64,000 nucleotides of DNA from an uncultured Clostridium sp. GTDB taxonomy: Bacteria; Bacillota; Clostridia; Lachnospirales; Lachnospiraceae. Within the stretch, counting starts at the first letter, position 1, and each line of letters opens with the position of its first letter. Positions 8,404-17,588 of this stretch are shown piece after piece. Both the position numbers and the translations under genes were made by a program. The notes beneath the pieces are model-generated. The model was not told the origin of the DNA. It was given only the letters and a program-made list of their open reading frames with translations, and did not search any database. The stretch lies in assembly GCF_900547735.1 (NCBI RefSeq), contig NZ_URHZ01000002.1, positions 62,001 to 126,000 on the forward strand, written 5' to 3'.

Positions 8404-9639
8404 CTAGAGTTCCCGCAGCATTTTTACAAATTCTATTCCATTTTTCTCCACATTGAACTTTTCCTGCCATGTTTTAAATGCCGCAAAACATAAATTCTCA
8501 TACGCGGCATCATCCATACCATGAATTGTCCTTATTGCTTCTGCAACTTCTTTATTTGTAGGATTTTCTGAGAGTAATATTCCGTTATCTGTATTGACCT
8601 GCTCCGGTACTCCCCCTACAGAAGTTGCTATTACCGGTATTCCGAAAGCAAAAGCTTCCATGATACTAACTGGTACGCCTTCCGTCTCAGACAGCATGAC
8701 AAAGCAGTCACTAGTTCCGCTGGCATAATATTTTTTAATCTGCTCATTTTCCAATAATCCTTTAAATTCATACGTTATATTACGCTTGTACCGAAAGCAT
8801 ATTGCTGCATGTTTTTTTAATTCGTCCATGAGTACACCGTCTCCAAAATGTACCCACTCAACATGAAAATCGTCAATCAGGGCCAACGCATCAATGATTC
8901 CTTCAACCCGCTTTAAAGGAATTAAATTAGAACAGCTTACGATTCTCAGTTTTTCCGTTCTCACATGTTTTCTGAACCCATTTCCGGATGTTCCGAGATA
9001 TGAGACCATATATTTATCATTGGGAGCAATTTGTAGTTTTTTAAGATAATACTCTCTTCCCATTTTGCTTATAAAAAAAAATTTATCTACTTCCGGATCC
9101 GTTTTTCTACGGAAAATATGATACCCTAAGGGAGCGCGTTCATCATACAAATCATATCCATGTATTCTCGTTACTACTTTGGCCTGAGTAAAATAATTTT
9201 GTTTTAATCGAATCAAACTATAAACAGAAAAATTATACCAGTACGAATAAAATAAGAACGGCTGATTTTTATTTTCATTTTCGGTCAGTTTCTTTAGATA
9301 TCCGTAAAGTTTACCCGCTCCCGCATATGATGAAAGTATCACTCTTAGTCCCAGCTTGACTTTATGTCGCTTAATTGCTTTCTTTAACTCCCAATAAAAT
9401 TCGGCATTAAAAAAAGCTGGCAGACAATAACGGATTTTTTCAAATGCTGTTAAATTACCGGAACATCTACATACCTTTATTTCCGGAGGAAGTTCTGTTG
9501 TTCTTAGCAGGCTTTTACTTTTTGAAACTATGGTTACCTCATAATATTGGCAAAGGTGTTCAAGTTCTGGAAGTATGAATGATGCTTCTCCATATCCATA
9601 TGGAAAGTTATCTGTCACTAGAATCAGCTTCCGTTTCAT
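8404..9639 (-). CDS. Glycosyltransferase (GT4-like)
   Basis: A 411-residue GT-B-fold transferase. The C-terminal half has the usual elements: SNLIPLKRVEGIIDAL, then the donor-binding segment SETEGVPVSIMEAFAFGIPVIA with its EGVPVSIMEA motif, then VGGVPEQV. I start at MKRKLIL because GGGGGG lies seven bases upstream; a start five codons earlier would lie on that site. It is 16 bases after the polymerase gene. Its sugar donor and acceptor cannot be read. It adds one sugar of the repeat unit on the cytoplasmic membrane face. Confidence 0.85.
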   Translation of the reverse strand: MKRKLILVTDNFPYGYGEASFILPELEHLCQYYEVTIVSKSKSLLRTTELPPEIKVCRCSGNLTAFEKIRYCLPAFFNAEFYWELKKAIKRHKVKLGLRVILSSYAGAGKLYGYLKKLTENENKNQPFLFYSYWYNFSVYSLIRLKQNYFTQAKVVTRIHGYDLYDERAPLGYHIFRRKTDPEVDKFFFISKMGREYYLKKLQIAPNDKYMVSYLGTSGNGFRKHVRTEKLRIVSCSNLIPLKRVEGIIDALALIDDFHVEWVHFGDGVLMDELKKHAAICFRYKRNITYEFKGLLENEQIKKYYASGTSDCFVMLSETEGVPVSIMEAFAFGIPVIATSVGGVPEQVNTDNGILLSENPTNKEVAEAIRTIHGMDDAAYENLCFAAFKTWQEKFNVEKNGIEFVKMLREL

Positions 9640-9655
9640 ACAGTTTCCCCCCATA

Positions 9656-10888
9656 CTAATCCCCCTCTGGCATCTCCGGCAAATCTAGGGTACCATTATT
9701 CATATAATTGAATACCGAATAATAGGGTGTCATGATTCTGTAATCCTTTACACAGGCAATACCAAAATTGATACAGATCACTGCAATAAAAATTGCATAT
9801 ATTAGCAAATAGCTTTTTCCGTGTTTCACACCATTTCTAATCCCGAAAATTTTATAGCCTGAATATTCATGTAATAATTCCTGAATTAACGGCAATGCCA
9901 ATGGAACGATTAAAAACTCAAACCGGTTAAAAATTTCGGATTGGCCCGTCATCGTCATACAAAACGTAATGCATAAAAAGATATAAGAAGCGTATCTATT
10001 ATACAAAACGGCCTGGCTGCTCATTTTCACAAAAAATACCACAACAAAAAAAACGATAAGATACATAATAAGTAATTTGTATGACACATGGGAGCCATCT
10101 ATATTGGCTCTTCCGGTTGTATAACGAATATACTTACCGGCAGCCACCGCCAGCATTCCACTCCCCCACATCATTACTCTTTTACATGCAATTGTTAATA
10201 TTGTATGTGAAACGAAGATACCCGGGTAAATAATATAGCGGGTATATTGATTATAAAAAAGCAAAACAATACGAAGTCCCAAAAACATATAACCGCTTGA
10301 ATGAATAAAACACACCATAATATAAGCAACAAAACAGAACAGTTTGTTTCTCTTATTAACTAAATCTTCATATAATACAAATGCAAAAATTGCACTGGCC
10401 AACGGTTGTCTTATATTGCTGAGCATAAAAAAATAATTATTGCTTAATAGCATTAAAATAAAAAGAATTGCTGTTACTCTTGAAAAATATCTTCTTTTTT
10501 TAGCAATCTCCTGTATTCGGTATACTGGCAATATATAGATAATAAATATTGTTAAAAATGGAAGTAATTGATAGATACCAATTTTGCTTATGAACCATGC
10601 AAATGTGCTGTATACAGGATAAGCACTGATATAATTATCTACTGCCTGTTCTGTTATTGTTGTTCCCACCGAACGTTCTGTTAGATTGAGCACTTGTGAG
10701 AAATTTAATGTCCTGTATTTTTCTAATGTTAAATAATGTCTATATAAATCGTACTTATTATCTGGCCACATAAACAAGGCTAAACCGGCCAAGGCAAATA
10801 TAGCTATATACATATAAACATATCTGCTTTTAAGAGGCAGCAGACACATAATAAATGCCAGGGTGATAATTGCCACAATTATATACAT
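9656..10888 (-). CDS. wzy: Polysaccharide repeat-unit polymerase (Wzy, EpsG-like)
   Basis: A 410-residue protein with ten or more hydrophobic spans and few other features, consistent with an EpsG/Wzy polymerase that joins flipped repeat units outside the membrane. The segment DNKYDLYRHYLTLEKYR after the second or third span is typical of EpsG-like proteins. AGGTGAT before MYIIVAI sets the start and leaves a ten-base gap to the flippase gene; the longer open frame would overlap the flippase by 62 bases. Polymerases have little sequence conservation, so the call depends on topology and on position next to Wzx. Confidence 0.75.
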   Translation of the reverse strand: MYIIVAIITLAFIMCLLPLKSRYVYMYIAIFALAGLALFMWPDNKYDLYRHYLTLEKYRTLNFSQVLNLTERSVGTTITEQAVDNYISAYPVYSTFAWFISKIGIYQLLPFLTIFIIYILPVYRIQEIAKKRRYFSRVTAILFILMLLSNNYFFMLSNIRQPLASAIFAFVLYEDLVNKRNKLFCFVAYIMVCFIHSSGYMFLGLRIVLLFYNQYTRYIIYPGIFVSHTILTIACKRVMMWGSGMLAVAAGKYIRYTTGRANIDGSHVSYKLLIMYLIVFFVVVFFVKMSSQAVLYNRYASYIFLCITFCMTMTGQSEIFNRFEFLIVPLALPLIQELLHEYSGYKIFGIRNGVKHGKSYLLIYAIFIAVICINFGIACVKDYRIMTPYYSVFNYMNNGTLDLPEMPEGD

Positions 10889-10898
10889 CTGTATCACC

Positions 10899-12155
10899 TC
10901 ACTCTTTAATATTGGAATAAAACTTCGCCGTACTGATAATACTAGAAATGACAACCACAAGAACTGTCGTTATTGTAGCACCGATCGCGCCAAATCTCGA
11001 AATCAATATTATGTTTCCTATAATGTTAACAATTCCTGAAATAACTGATACCATTAAATTGAATTTCAATTCCCGCTGAGTCACCAGTAAGTTGCCCGAG
11101 ATGATCCGAAAGGTTCCAGAAATAAAATAGTTCAACATCAAGACTCGAAAAATCAATACCGCATCTAAATATTTATTTCCAAAGCATATGCGGACAATCA
11201 GCGGGGCAAAAATAATAGCCGGGATTGCAATCAATAAATTCATAATCCCCATGGCCGTCACTAATTTTATATAATGACCCTTTACCCATTGTTTCTCTTC
11301 TCTGTGCAGTGCAAAATACGGATATACATAAGTAATAACAGCGAGCGGAACAAATGTCAAAGCGGTTGGAATGGTTGTCGCTACTTTATAGGATGCAATT
11401 ACAGATTGATCTGAAATAACAATTCCAATAATAAATATATCCAAAAGATATAATAATTGAGAAATACCATTATTAGCGGCAGAAACAATCGATATGTTGA
11501 CTAACTCTTTTATATTTTGGATATTTTCTCCCTGTACTTTGCGAAAGCGTACAGGAGTATCAAATAATTTCCATACAATCAGGATAGTAAATAGATTTGC
11601 AATATATCTTCCAATAATCAGGCCTTTTGCACCGGCAAACAATGCTCCAATAATTGAAAATCCACAGATTGCACAGGAATTAATATTATTTGAATACGCA
11701 TATTTTTGAGTCATTAACAAAGAGCGCATATATGTCGTCTGTAAGGTGAATGCCATATCGCATATCGGTATAAGACTCATCCACAACAGGTATCCATTGG
11801 CCCCGTCAATTTTCAGCGGTACAAATACCCCGATAATTATAATACATAACATTAATAAAACATTAAAACGCAAGGCAATACCGCTACCACAGCTATATAT
11901 TTTATCAGCCTTATCTTTATCTGTACCTATCTCGCTCAGTAACTGCAGCAGACCAGATGGAATTCCCAATCCGCTTGCAATCAGCAAAAGTGAGACTATA
12001 TTGAAGGCATATGTATATACGCCATAATCCACTTTTGATAAGATACGGACTAAAATCATGTTACTTGCAAATGATATTAACTTATTCACTATGGATGAAC
12101 CAAATATATGAAAAAATCCCGTTTTAAATAGTTTATTTATTGTTTTACCCAGCAT
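10899..12155 (-). CDS. wzx: Polysaccharide flippase (Wzx-like, MATE/MOP superfamily)
   Basis: A 418-residue membrane protein with about 12 spans. The first spans (KTGFFHIFGSSIVNKLISFA, then ILVRILSKVDYGVYTYAFN) carry the RxLxxxxYG pattern of the polysaccharide transport family. It should flip the lipid-linked repeat unit across the membrane for polymerisation. It follows the asparagine-synthase-like gene by eight bases and precedes wzy by ten, so the genes are translationally close. Presence of both genes indicates a Wzx/Wzy-dependent polysaccharide and not an ABC-exported one. Confidence 0.88.
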   Translation of the reverse strand: MLGKTINKLFKTGFFHIFGSSIVNKLISFASNMILVRILSKVDYGVYTYAFNIVSLLLIASGLGIPSGLLQLLSEIGTDKDKADKIYSCGSGIALRFNVLLMLCIIIIGVFVPLKIDGANGYLLWMSLIPICDMAFTLQTTYMRSLLMTQKYAYSNNINSCAICGFSIIGALFAGAKGLIIGRYIANLFTILIVWKLFDTPVRFRKVQGENIQNIKELVNISIVSAANNGISQLLYLLDIFIIGIVISDQSVIASYKVATTIPTALTFVPLAVITYVYPYFALHREEKQWVKGHYIKLVTAMGIMNLLIAIPAIIFAPLIVRICFGNKYLDAVLIFRVLMLNYFISGTFRIISGNLLVTQRELKFNLMVSVISGIVNIIGNIILISRFGAIGATITTVLVVVISSIISTAKFYSNIKE

Positions 12156-12163
12156 TTTTTGTC

Positions 12164-13783
12164 CTATCCAAAATATCGCTTTACATTTGCAAGAACATTA
12201 ATCGCCATACATTTATCCATAATGTTACTGCTACGGAACATTTTATCGACATTCTCACAGCTCCCTGCTAATTCCGTGTATCGCTCTATATTTTCATAAT
12301 AATATTTCTCAATAAAATCACGGATTTGAATATTGTTTTTGTACCAATATTCAAAAGGATTCATGTTGTTAGCATCGCCGTGTAAAAAATTTTTTTTAAT
12401 AAAGTAATTCATCCTATTTTTTGTTTTCTCTAATATATTACCACTTCTTTTCCGTGTTGATGGTATGCTCAAAGCGGTTTTGTGGCAGCTCTCAATCCAT
12501 GCCCAATATAATTTATGGTTTTTCCGATATTGGGATGGCAGGCTCAAACATGTTTCCAGAAAATCCACATCTAAAAAAGGAGAGACTGTGTAGAACCATT
12601 CTCTTCTAATTAGATGAGAAGATAATGCGCCATTAAAGGCCCTTGTATAAAGATTAAATATTTCATCATTCTCAAATCTGCTAAAATCCAAGTCAAATTC
12701 GGTCTCTAATGTATTGGAATACTTATGTCCACTTTTCAAAAAATTTTTAATCTTCTGATTTTTCCCAAATGTTCCTACTACCACATCCCCGATCTGCCCG
12801 GAATGTTCCAGACCAAATTTGTCCTGATTTAAATTTGAAAGCAATTCCGCACCGCCTGTAATTCCAAAATACACAGATAAGCCATAGTTCATATTTACCA
12901 ATTTGTCGATATCGAACAGGAACTCCGGATAATCTAAAGACATATGTAAAAATGTGTGATTTAAATATTCTGATGTCTGTTTTGCATATTTATTTTCATC
13001 TGTCCCCCACTGGCTGTAGCTGATATTGGTAATGTGATTATATCCCAACTCTTTGGCCGCCCAGTTTACCATTCTTGAATCGAGTCCTCCCGACATATCA
13101 GCCAGATGATTTGTATAACCGTACTCTACGTCTTTTTCAAAACATCTCTTAACTGCCTTTTTAAAGCTGTTGTCCACTAATTCAATTGCATTTTCAAAAG
13201 ACACAGGTTTTTCTTTATTACTGAACGTATGATAGGGTTTTACTGCGACTCTTCCATCTTTTATCCGCAGATAAGTTCCTGCCTGAAGCCGTTTTATCTC
13301 CTGGACAACTGTTGAATCATCCAGCATGAATCCGTAATTGAGTAAATACAATTCTGATTGCCTGTCATAGTTATAATCGATTCCATTTTCCTTCAGCACA
13401 CAGATAATCAAATTAAAATTATTGGAGATAATGACTTTTTTATCAACACAATACCAAAAAACGAATGTATCACCGGTTTGATTCGTGTAGGCTGTCAGGC
13501 TCTCCTCACCAATGTGACATCCTGAAAAAGGCCCTCTGAAATCCTGCCAAAACACTTCCGCCTTATGTAGATTGCAGTATTCTAAAAATGAGGAATACTT
13601 ACCTTCTTTCATAATTTCGGTTTTATTTAAAAGACAGCCATCTAAAATTATCAAGCCGTCAGCTGCTTCGAATATTTGATCCTCTGCAAATTTAGACTTT
13701 TGTTTAAAAAAATACGATATCCCGGTCTCATCCTGTCTCTTGGCAAAACTAAAGTTCAGATTACTTACCAGCCATTGGTTCAT
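12164..13783 (-). CDS. Asparagine synthase-like amidotransferase lacking the N-terminal cysteine
   Basis: A 539-residue protein with a class II glutamine amidotransferase-like N-terminal half (about 1-190) and an ATP pyrophosphatase half. The PP-loop SGGLDS is at 231-236, followed by the helix region FLETCLSLPSQYRKN typical of AsnB. True class II glutaminases need Cys as residue 2, whereas this protein begins MNQW, so it may use free ammonia or a different partner. The start follows GAGGAGG and overlaps the preceding glycosyltransferase by 23 bases. In O-antigen loci, such proteins amidate uronic acids; this cluster makes one, so a uronamide is a plausible product. This is inferred. Confidence 0.78.
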   Translation of the reverse strand: MNQWLVSNLNFSFAKRQDETGISYFFKQKSKFAEDQIFEAADGLIILDGCLLNKTEIMKEGKYSSFLEYCNLHKAEVFWQDFRGPFSGCHIGEESLTAYTNQTGDTFVFWYCVDKKVIISNNFNLIICVLKENGIDYNYDRQSELYLLNYGFMLDDSTVVQEIKRLQAGTYLRIKDGRVAVKPYHTFSNKEKPVSFENAIELVDNSFKKAVKRCFEKDVEYGYTNHLADMSGGLDSRMVNWAAKELGYNHITNISYSQWGTDENKYAKQTSEYLNHTFLHMSLDYPEFLFDIDKLVNMNYGLSVYFGITGGAELLSNLNQDKFGLEHSGQIGDVVVGTFGKNQKIKNFLKSGHKYSNTLETEFDLDFSRFENDEIFNLYTRAFNGALSSHLIRREWFYTVSPFLDVDFLETCLSLPSQYRKNHKLYWAWIESCHKTALSIPSTRKRSGNILEKTKNRMNYFIKKNFLHGDANNMNPFEYWYKNNIQIRDFIEKYYYENIERYTELAGSCENVDKMFRSSNIMDKCMAINVLANVKRYFG

Positions 13784-14906
13784 TTTTTAAATCCTCCTCA
13801 GCCCTCAGAAGTTTTTCGAATTTTTTGTTTTGATATTTTCGGTCATATTTTTCTGTTTTTTCTCTATTTGTTAACTTCGATATTTTATTAGAATAAAGCA
13901 TATTCAGAATATTTATGATCTCTCCGATACGTGATGCCACATATGCATTTTCAAATTCTTCTGCCAGCTGAGAATATTCTCCCTGGGATTCTGATGAGAT
14001 AATTATCATTGGTTTGTTTAACATAATATAATCAAAAATTTTAGTCCCATAACCAATTTTTTCATCCGCGGTAATCAATAAACCGCAATTTGTCCTGGCC
14101 ATATAACTTAATGCCTTGTCATAGGTCACCCGGCCTGTGCACATGTAGCTATGGTCCTTCAAATTGTACTGTTCCAATAATGAAACCAGTTCTCGTTCTT
14201 CATCGCCTATATGGAGTATCTGAATATTTATTCCAGACTCACGCAGATGACTGACCGCTTCCAGAAATTCTTTTGCATGCTGAGGTGAATAGTAGGAAAA
14301 TTTCCCCAGTATTCCAACCACAAATCTATCTTCATCCGTTTCTTTTTCTTCAATCTCTTTTTCTTTAATAGTTACAGCTTCATAACCGTTCATAATTACA
14401 TGAACATTCAAAAAGGCATAATGATAGTCTTCCAGCAATCGATTTTTCATTCCGGGACTAACCACAGTAACCGCTTGGCTGTTTTTAACAGCGAGCAAAT
14501 TAATTGTTCTTTTTATTGTAAGATGCGTTTGGATTCTTTCATTATCCCAAAAATCCCGATAGTCTAAAATATATGGTATGTTATACCTGCTTTTAAGATA
14601 AACACCACACAATAAAGTATAAAAAGGTCCGCATGAAATGATACACCAATCATATTTTTCTTTTTTTACAGCTTTTTTGCATGCTTTTTTATATGCAAAA
14701 AAAGCGCTTAAATAATCTGACCTTCTGCTATTTACTTCAATTTCTTTGCAAATAGGCTGCAGTTTTTCTGAGGAAGGTTCAGCATTTTTTATAACTGTAA
14801 TTTCTATATCATCATATTGAGTCAAATATCGTACTAAACTGGTCATTCTAAGAGCCCCCACCGCTTTAGATGGGAAAAAGAAAGGTGAAATTATTAAAAT
14901 TTTCAT
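13761..14906 (-). CDS. Glycosyltransferase (GT4-like)
   Basis: A 381-residue GT-B-type glycosyltransferase. The N-terminal Rossmann start MKILIISPFFFPSKAVGALR and the segment GPFYTLLCGVYLKSRYNIPYILDYRDFW are typical; the C-terminal domain contains VVGILGKFSYYSPQHAKEFL and the donor-site stretch KIFDYIMLNKPMIII. The last 50 residues are highly charged. It overlaps the asparagine-synthase-like gene. The sugar transferred cannot be read. Confidence 0.82.
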   Translation of the reverse strand: MKILIISPFFFPSKAVGALRMTSLVRYLTQYDDIEITVIKNAEPSSEKLQPICKEIEVNSRRSDYLSAFFAYKKACKKAVKKEKYDWCIISCGPFYTLLCGVYLKSRYNIPYILDYRDFWDNERIQTHLTIKRTINLLAVKNSQAVTVVSPGMKNRLLEDYHYAFLNVHVIMNGYEAVTIKEKEIEEKETDEDRFVVGILGKFSYYSPQHAKEFLEAVSHLRESGINIQILHIGDEERELVSLLEQYNLKDHSYMCTGRVTYDKALSYMARTNCGLLITADEKIGYGTKIFDYIMLNKPMIIISSESQGEYSQLAEEFENAYVASRIGEIINILNMLYSNKISKLTNREKTEKYDRKYQNKKFEKLLRAEEDLKNEPMAGK

Positions 14907-14928
14907 ATTTTTTCTCCAAATATCTATG

Positions 14929-15996
14929 TCATGAGTGATAAAGTTCTATCATTATCTCTACATTATCACTCCAATCGTAGAGTTTCTTCACTCTTTCCCT
15001 GCCGTTCTCTCCCATAGTAAAACGCAACTCTTTGTTTAAATATAATTGTTCCAATGCCTCTGCCATTTCATCTGGACTGTCCCTTTTAACAATATATCCT
15101 GTGATTTTATCCTCAACCACCTCTTTAAAGCCATCTACATCTGTCACGATAACCGGAACTTCACAAGACATGGCTTCAACTGCTGAGACACCAAAACTTT
15201 CGCTATCAAGCCGACTTCCAAAACACGCTACATCAATGTTTTTCAGAATCTGAGGGAGCTCTGAATTTTTGACATAACCTTTAAAAAAGCATTTATCATC
15301 TATTTTAAGCTGTTTACATAATTCAAGCAATTCTGCTTTTTGTTCGCCTTCTCCGTAGATAAGTAACCGGACTTTTTCTGTGGTTTCAACTTTCTTTGCA
15401 AAAAGGGCAAATGCTTTTATCACAGTATCAATCCCATATTTATAGGATAGCGTTTTTATGATGCCTGCGGTAAAATAATCTTCGTCGTCTTTTTCAAATC
15501 GCATGAACCGTTCAGTGTCCACTCCAAAAGGAGTAATAATGATATCTTTGTCACCGACTAACCGTTTCACCTGCTCTGCCATTGCGTAGCTTGTTGATGC
15601 AAGATGAACGGCATAATTGAGGTTTTTCTTTATAATATAGTGATTAATTCTATTATTATACGGGAAGTCGTAGACATCGCTTCCCCACACAGATAAAATC
15701 ACATTTGGAAGATGGGCGATTCTGGCCAAAGTGCCATAACCGCTTGCATAGTGCGCATTTATGATATCCGGCTGGAAATTCCGTGCTGATTTTTTCAGTA
15801 TGCCTGCATTTAGGTAGTACCCTTTCGTCCCTCTTACCGGGAGATATTCTATTTGTACTTCTTTGTGAAGTCTATTCTGAGTCTCCGAATGATTAGGCAG
15901 TGATACTAACAAAACCTGGTTTCCTTTTTCAGATAAGGCGTTCACCCATCGTACTGTATGAATACTATTCGCCGGAGCCAGAAATAAAATTTTCAT
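14929..15996 (-). CDS. Glycosyltransferase family 4
   Basis: A 355-residue GT4 transferase with complete GT-B architecture. Clear marks are INAHYASGYGTLARI, SVWGSDVYD, TPFGVDTERF, the phosphate-binding region GIIKTLSYKYGIDTVIKAF, and the donor motif ESFGVSAVEAMSCEVPVIVTDVDG. It is in the operon 12 bases after the WbpD-like acetyltransferase gene. It acts on the cytoplasmic face and adds one sugar to the lipid-linked repeat unit. Confidence 0.88.
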   Translation of the reverse strand: MKILFLAPANSIHTVRWVNALSEKGNQVLLVSLPNHSETQNRLHKEVQIEYLPVRGTKGYYLNAGILKKSARNFQPDIINAHYASGYGTLARIAHLPNVILSVWGSDVYDFPYNNRINHYIIKKNLNYAVHLASTSYAMAEQVKRLVGDKDIIITPFGVDTERFMRFEKDDEDYFTAGIIKTLSYKYGIDTVIKAFALFAKKVETTEKVRLLIYGEGEQKAELLELCKQLKIDDKCFFKGYVKNSELPQILKNIDVACFGSRLDSESFGVSAVEAMSCEVPVIVTDVDGFKEVVEDKITGYIVKRDSPDEMAEALEQLYLNKELRFTMGENGRERVKKLYDWSDNVEIMIELYHS

Positions 15997-16008
15997 CTTT
16001 TCTCTTTT

Positions 16009-16515
16009 CTAACTGTTTTCTATCAAGTTTCCTTTTGCATCAATCCTTCCGGCATATCTGCCTGGAACCCCGACTACTAATGCATAATCCGGCACATCTT
16101 TCGTTACAACTGCCCCAGCTGCTACCATGGCATATTCCCCTATTGTAACTCCGCACACAATCGTCGCATTGGCTCCGATACTTGCTCCATGCTTTACAAG
16201 TGTCTTTCTGTATCCTACCGTCCCTTTCGGAAATTCTGCCCGTGGAGTTAAATCATTCGTAAAGACACAGGACGGGCCGCAAAATACTCCCGCCTCAAGT
16301 TCTACCCCCTCATAGACAGACACATTATTCTGGATTTTACAGTTATCGCCAATCTTTACATGATTGGACACATTCACATTCTGCCCTAAAGAACAGTTTC
16401 TCCCGATCCGTGCCCCTCTTTGAATATGACAAAAATGCCAGATCTTTGTCCCTTCTCCGATCTCTACATCCTCATCGATATAACAGCTTTCGTGCACAAA
16501 GAAATTTTTCTCCAT
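16009..16515 (-). CDS. wbpD: UDP-3-amino-GlcNAcA N-acetyltransferase (WbpD-like)
   Basis: A 168-residue left-handed beta-helix acetyltransferase with many hexapeptide repeats (IGEGTKI, IGRNCSL, IGDNCKI). The stretch CKIQNNVSVYEGVELEAGVF and CGPSCVFTND matches WbpD, which acetylates the 3-amino group of UDP-GlcNAc3NA. A His in the helix, as in TLVKHGASIGANATIVCG, is expected to be near the active site. Its ATG overlaps the stop of the WbpB-like gene by one base, so the two are coupled and act in neighbouring steps. Confidence 0.9.
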   Translation of the reverse strand: MEKNFFVHESCYIDEDVEIGEGTKIWHFCHIQRGARIGRNCSLGQNVNVSNHVKIGDNCKIQNNVSVYEGVELEAGVFCGPSCVFTNDLTPRAEFPKGTVGYRKTLVKHGASIGANATIVCGVTIGEYAMVAAGAVVTKDVPDYALVVGVPGRYAGRIDAKGNLIENS

Positions 16516-17588
16516 TAGAATACACCTTTCATATCTGTACTTGCAAAGTCACAAAGCGGTAATTTTACCACCTTGCCTTCCTTCTGACTCTTATAGATTG
16601 CCAGCACCAGCTCCAGGGCATCCCTGCCAGCATACGCGTCCACATACGGTTTGCGGTCATTCTCAACGGCTTCAATCACATCAGCAAACAGACTGGTATG
16701 GCCATTTCCATAGACATTGCTGGTTGCCTCCTCTAAGCCTTTGTTTTTACTATCCGCTTCAGTTTCATCCGCAAAGTTCCAGACATCAATATTATTGGTT
16801 GACTTTCCGCCAATCTTGACGGTTCCCTTTTCCCCAAATATGTAAAGCGTCTCTTCCAGATTTTGCGGATATACATTCGTTGTACCTTCTATCGTTGCTA
16901 CTGCTCCGTTCTTAAATTTAACAACTGCCATTCCTATGTCTTCCGCTTCCAGATAATGGTGGAACTGCTGGCGGGTTTGCCCATAAACCTCTTCAATCTC
17001 ACTGCCAAAGGTCCAGCGTAGCAGATCAATTCCGTGGATGCACTGATTCATTAAAGCTCCGCCATCCTGAGCCCAAGTTCCTCTCCATGGTGCCTGCGTA
17101 TAGTAATCTTGATTCCGGTTCCATCGTACATGGATGGAACCATGGGATAGAGTGCCAAATCTTCCAGCCTCCAGGGCATGACGCATCTCCTGAACTGCAA
17201 TATTGAAGCGATTCTGATGACAGGCACTGACTTTCACGTTCATCTTTTCGGAAAGTTCGATAATTGCGTTGGCATCTTTGATGCTCATTGCCATTGGCTT
17301 TTCAACGATGACATGGATTCCATGCCTGATACAGAACAATGCAATTTCTGCATGGATTCCACTTTCTGTTGCAATGCTGACCAATTCCGGTTTCAGTTCT
17401 TCTACCATCGTCTTATAATCCGTATATCTTTTGATGGACATGTTTCCCCGCATACCATGTTTGTCGAGAAGTTCCTCCATATGTTCCGGTACAATATCGC
17501 AGACCGCAGCAATTTCCAGTTGATTGTTTACCGCCGCTTTCATGTGATTCGTGGAGATTCTTCCACATCCGATTAAAGCATATCTCAT
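16515..17588 (-). CDS. wbpB: UDP-GlcNAcA 3-dehydrogenase (WbpB-like, Gfo/Idh/MocA family)
   Basis: A 357-residue NAD(P)-dependent oxidoreductase. The nucleotide fold starts at MRYALIGCGRIS, and the family sequence EKPMAMSIKDA contains the conserved Lys; the His in MNQCIHGIDLLRW is the likely catalytic residue. In the WbpA-B-E-D-I pathway this enzyme oxidises C3 of UDP-GlcNAcA before transamination. I start at MRYALIG because GAGGAAA precedes it and the ATG overlaps the TGA of the 2-epimerase gene as ATGA; a frame nine codons longer is less likely. Confidence 0.88.
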   Translation of the reverse strand: MRYALIGCGRISTNHMKAAVNNQLEIAAVCDIVPEHMEELLDKHGMRGNMSIKRYTDYKTMVEELKPELVSIATESGIHAEIALFCIRHGIHVIVEKPMAMSIKDANAIIELSEKMNVKVSACHQNRFNIAVQEMRHALEAGRFGTLSHGSIHVRWNRNQDYYTQAPWRGTWAQDGGALMNQCIHGIDLLRWTFGSEIEEVYGQTRQQFHHYLEAEDIGMAVVKFKNGAVATIEGTTNVYPQNLEETLYIFGEKGTVKIGGKSTNNIDVWNFADETEADSKNKGLEEATSNVYGNGHTSLFADVIEAVENDRKPYVDAYAGRDALELVLAIYKSQKEGKVVKLPLCDFASTDMKGVF

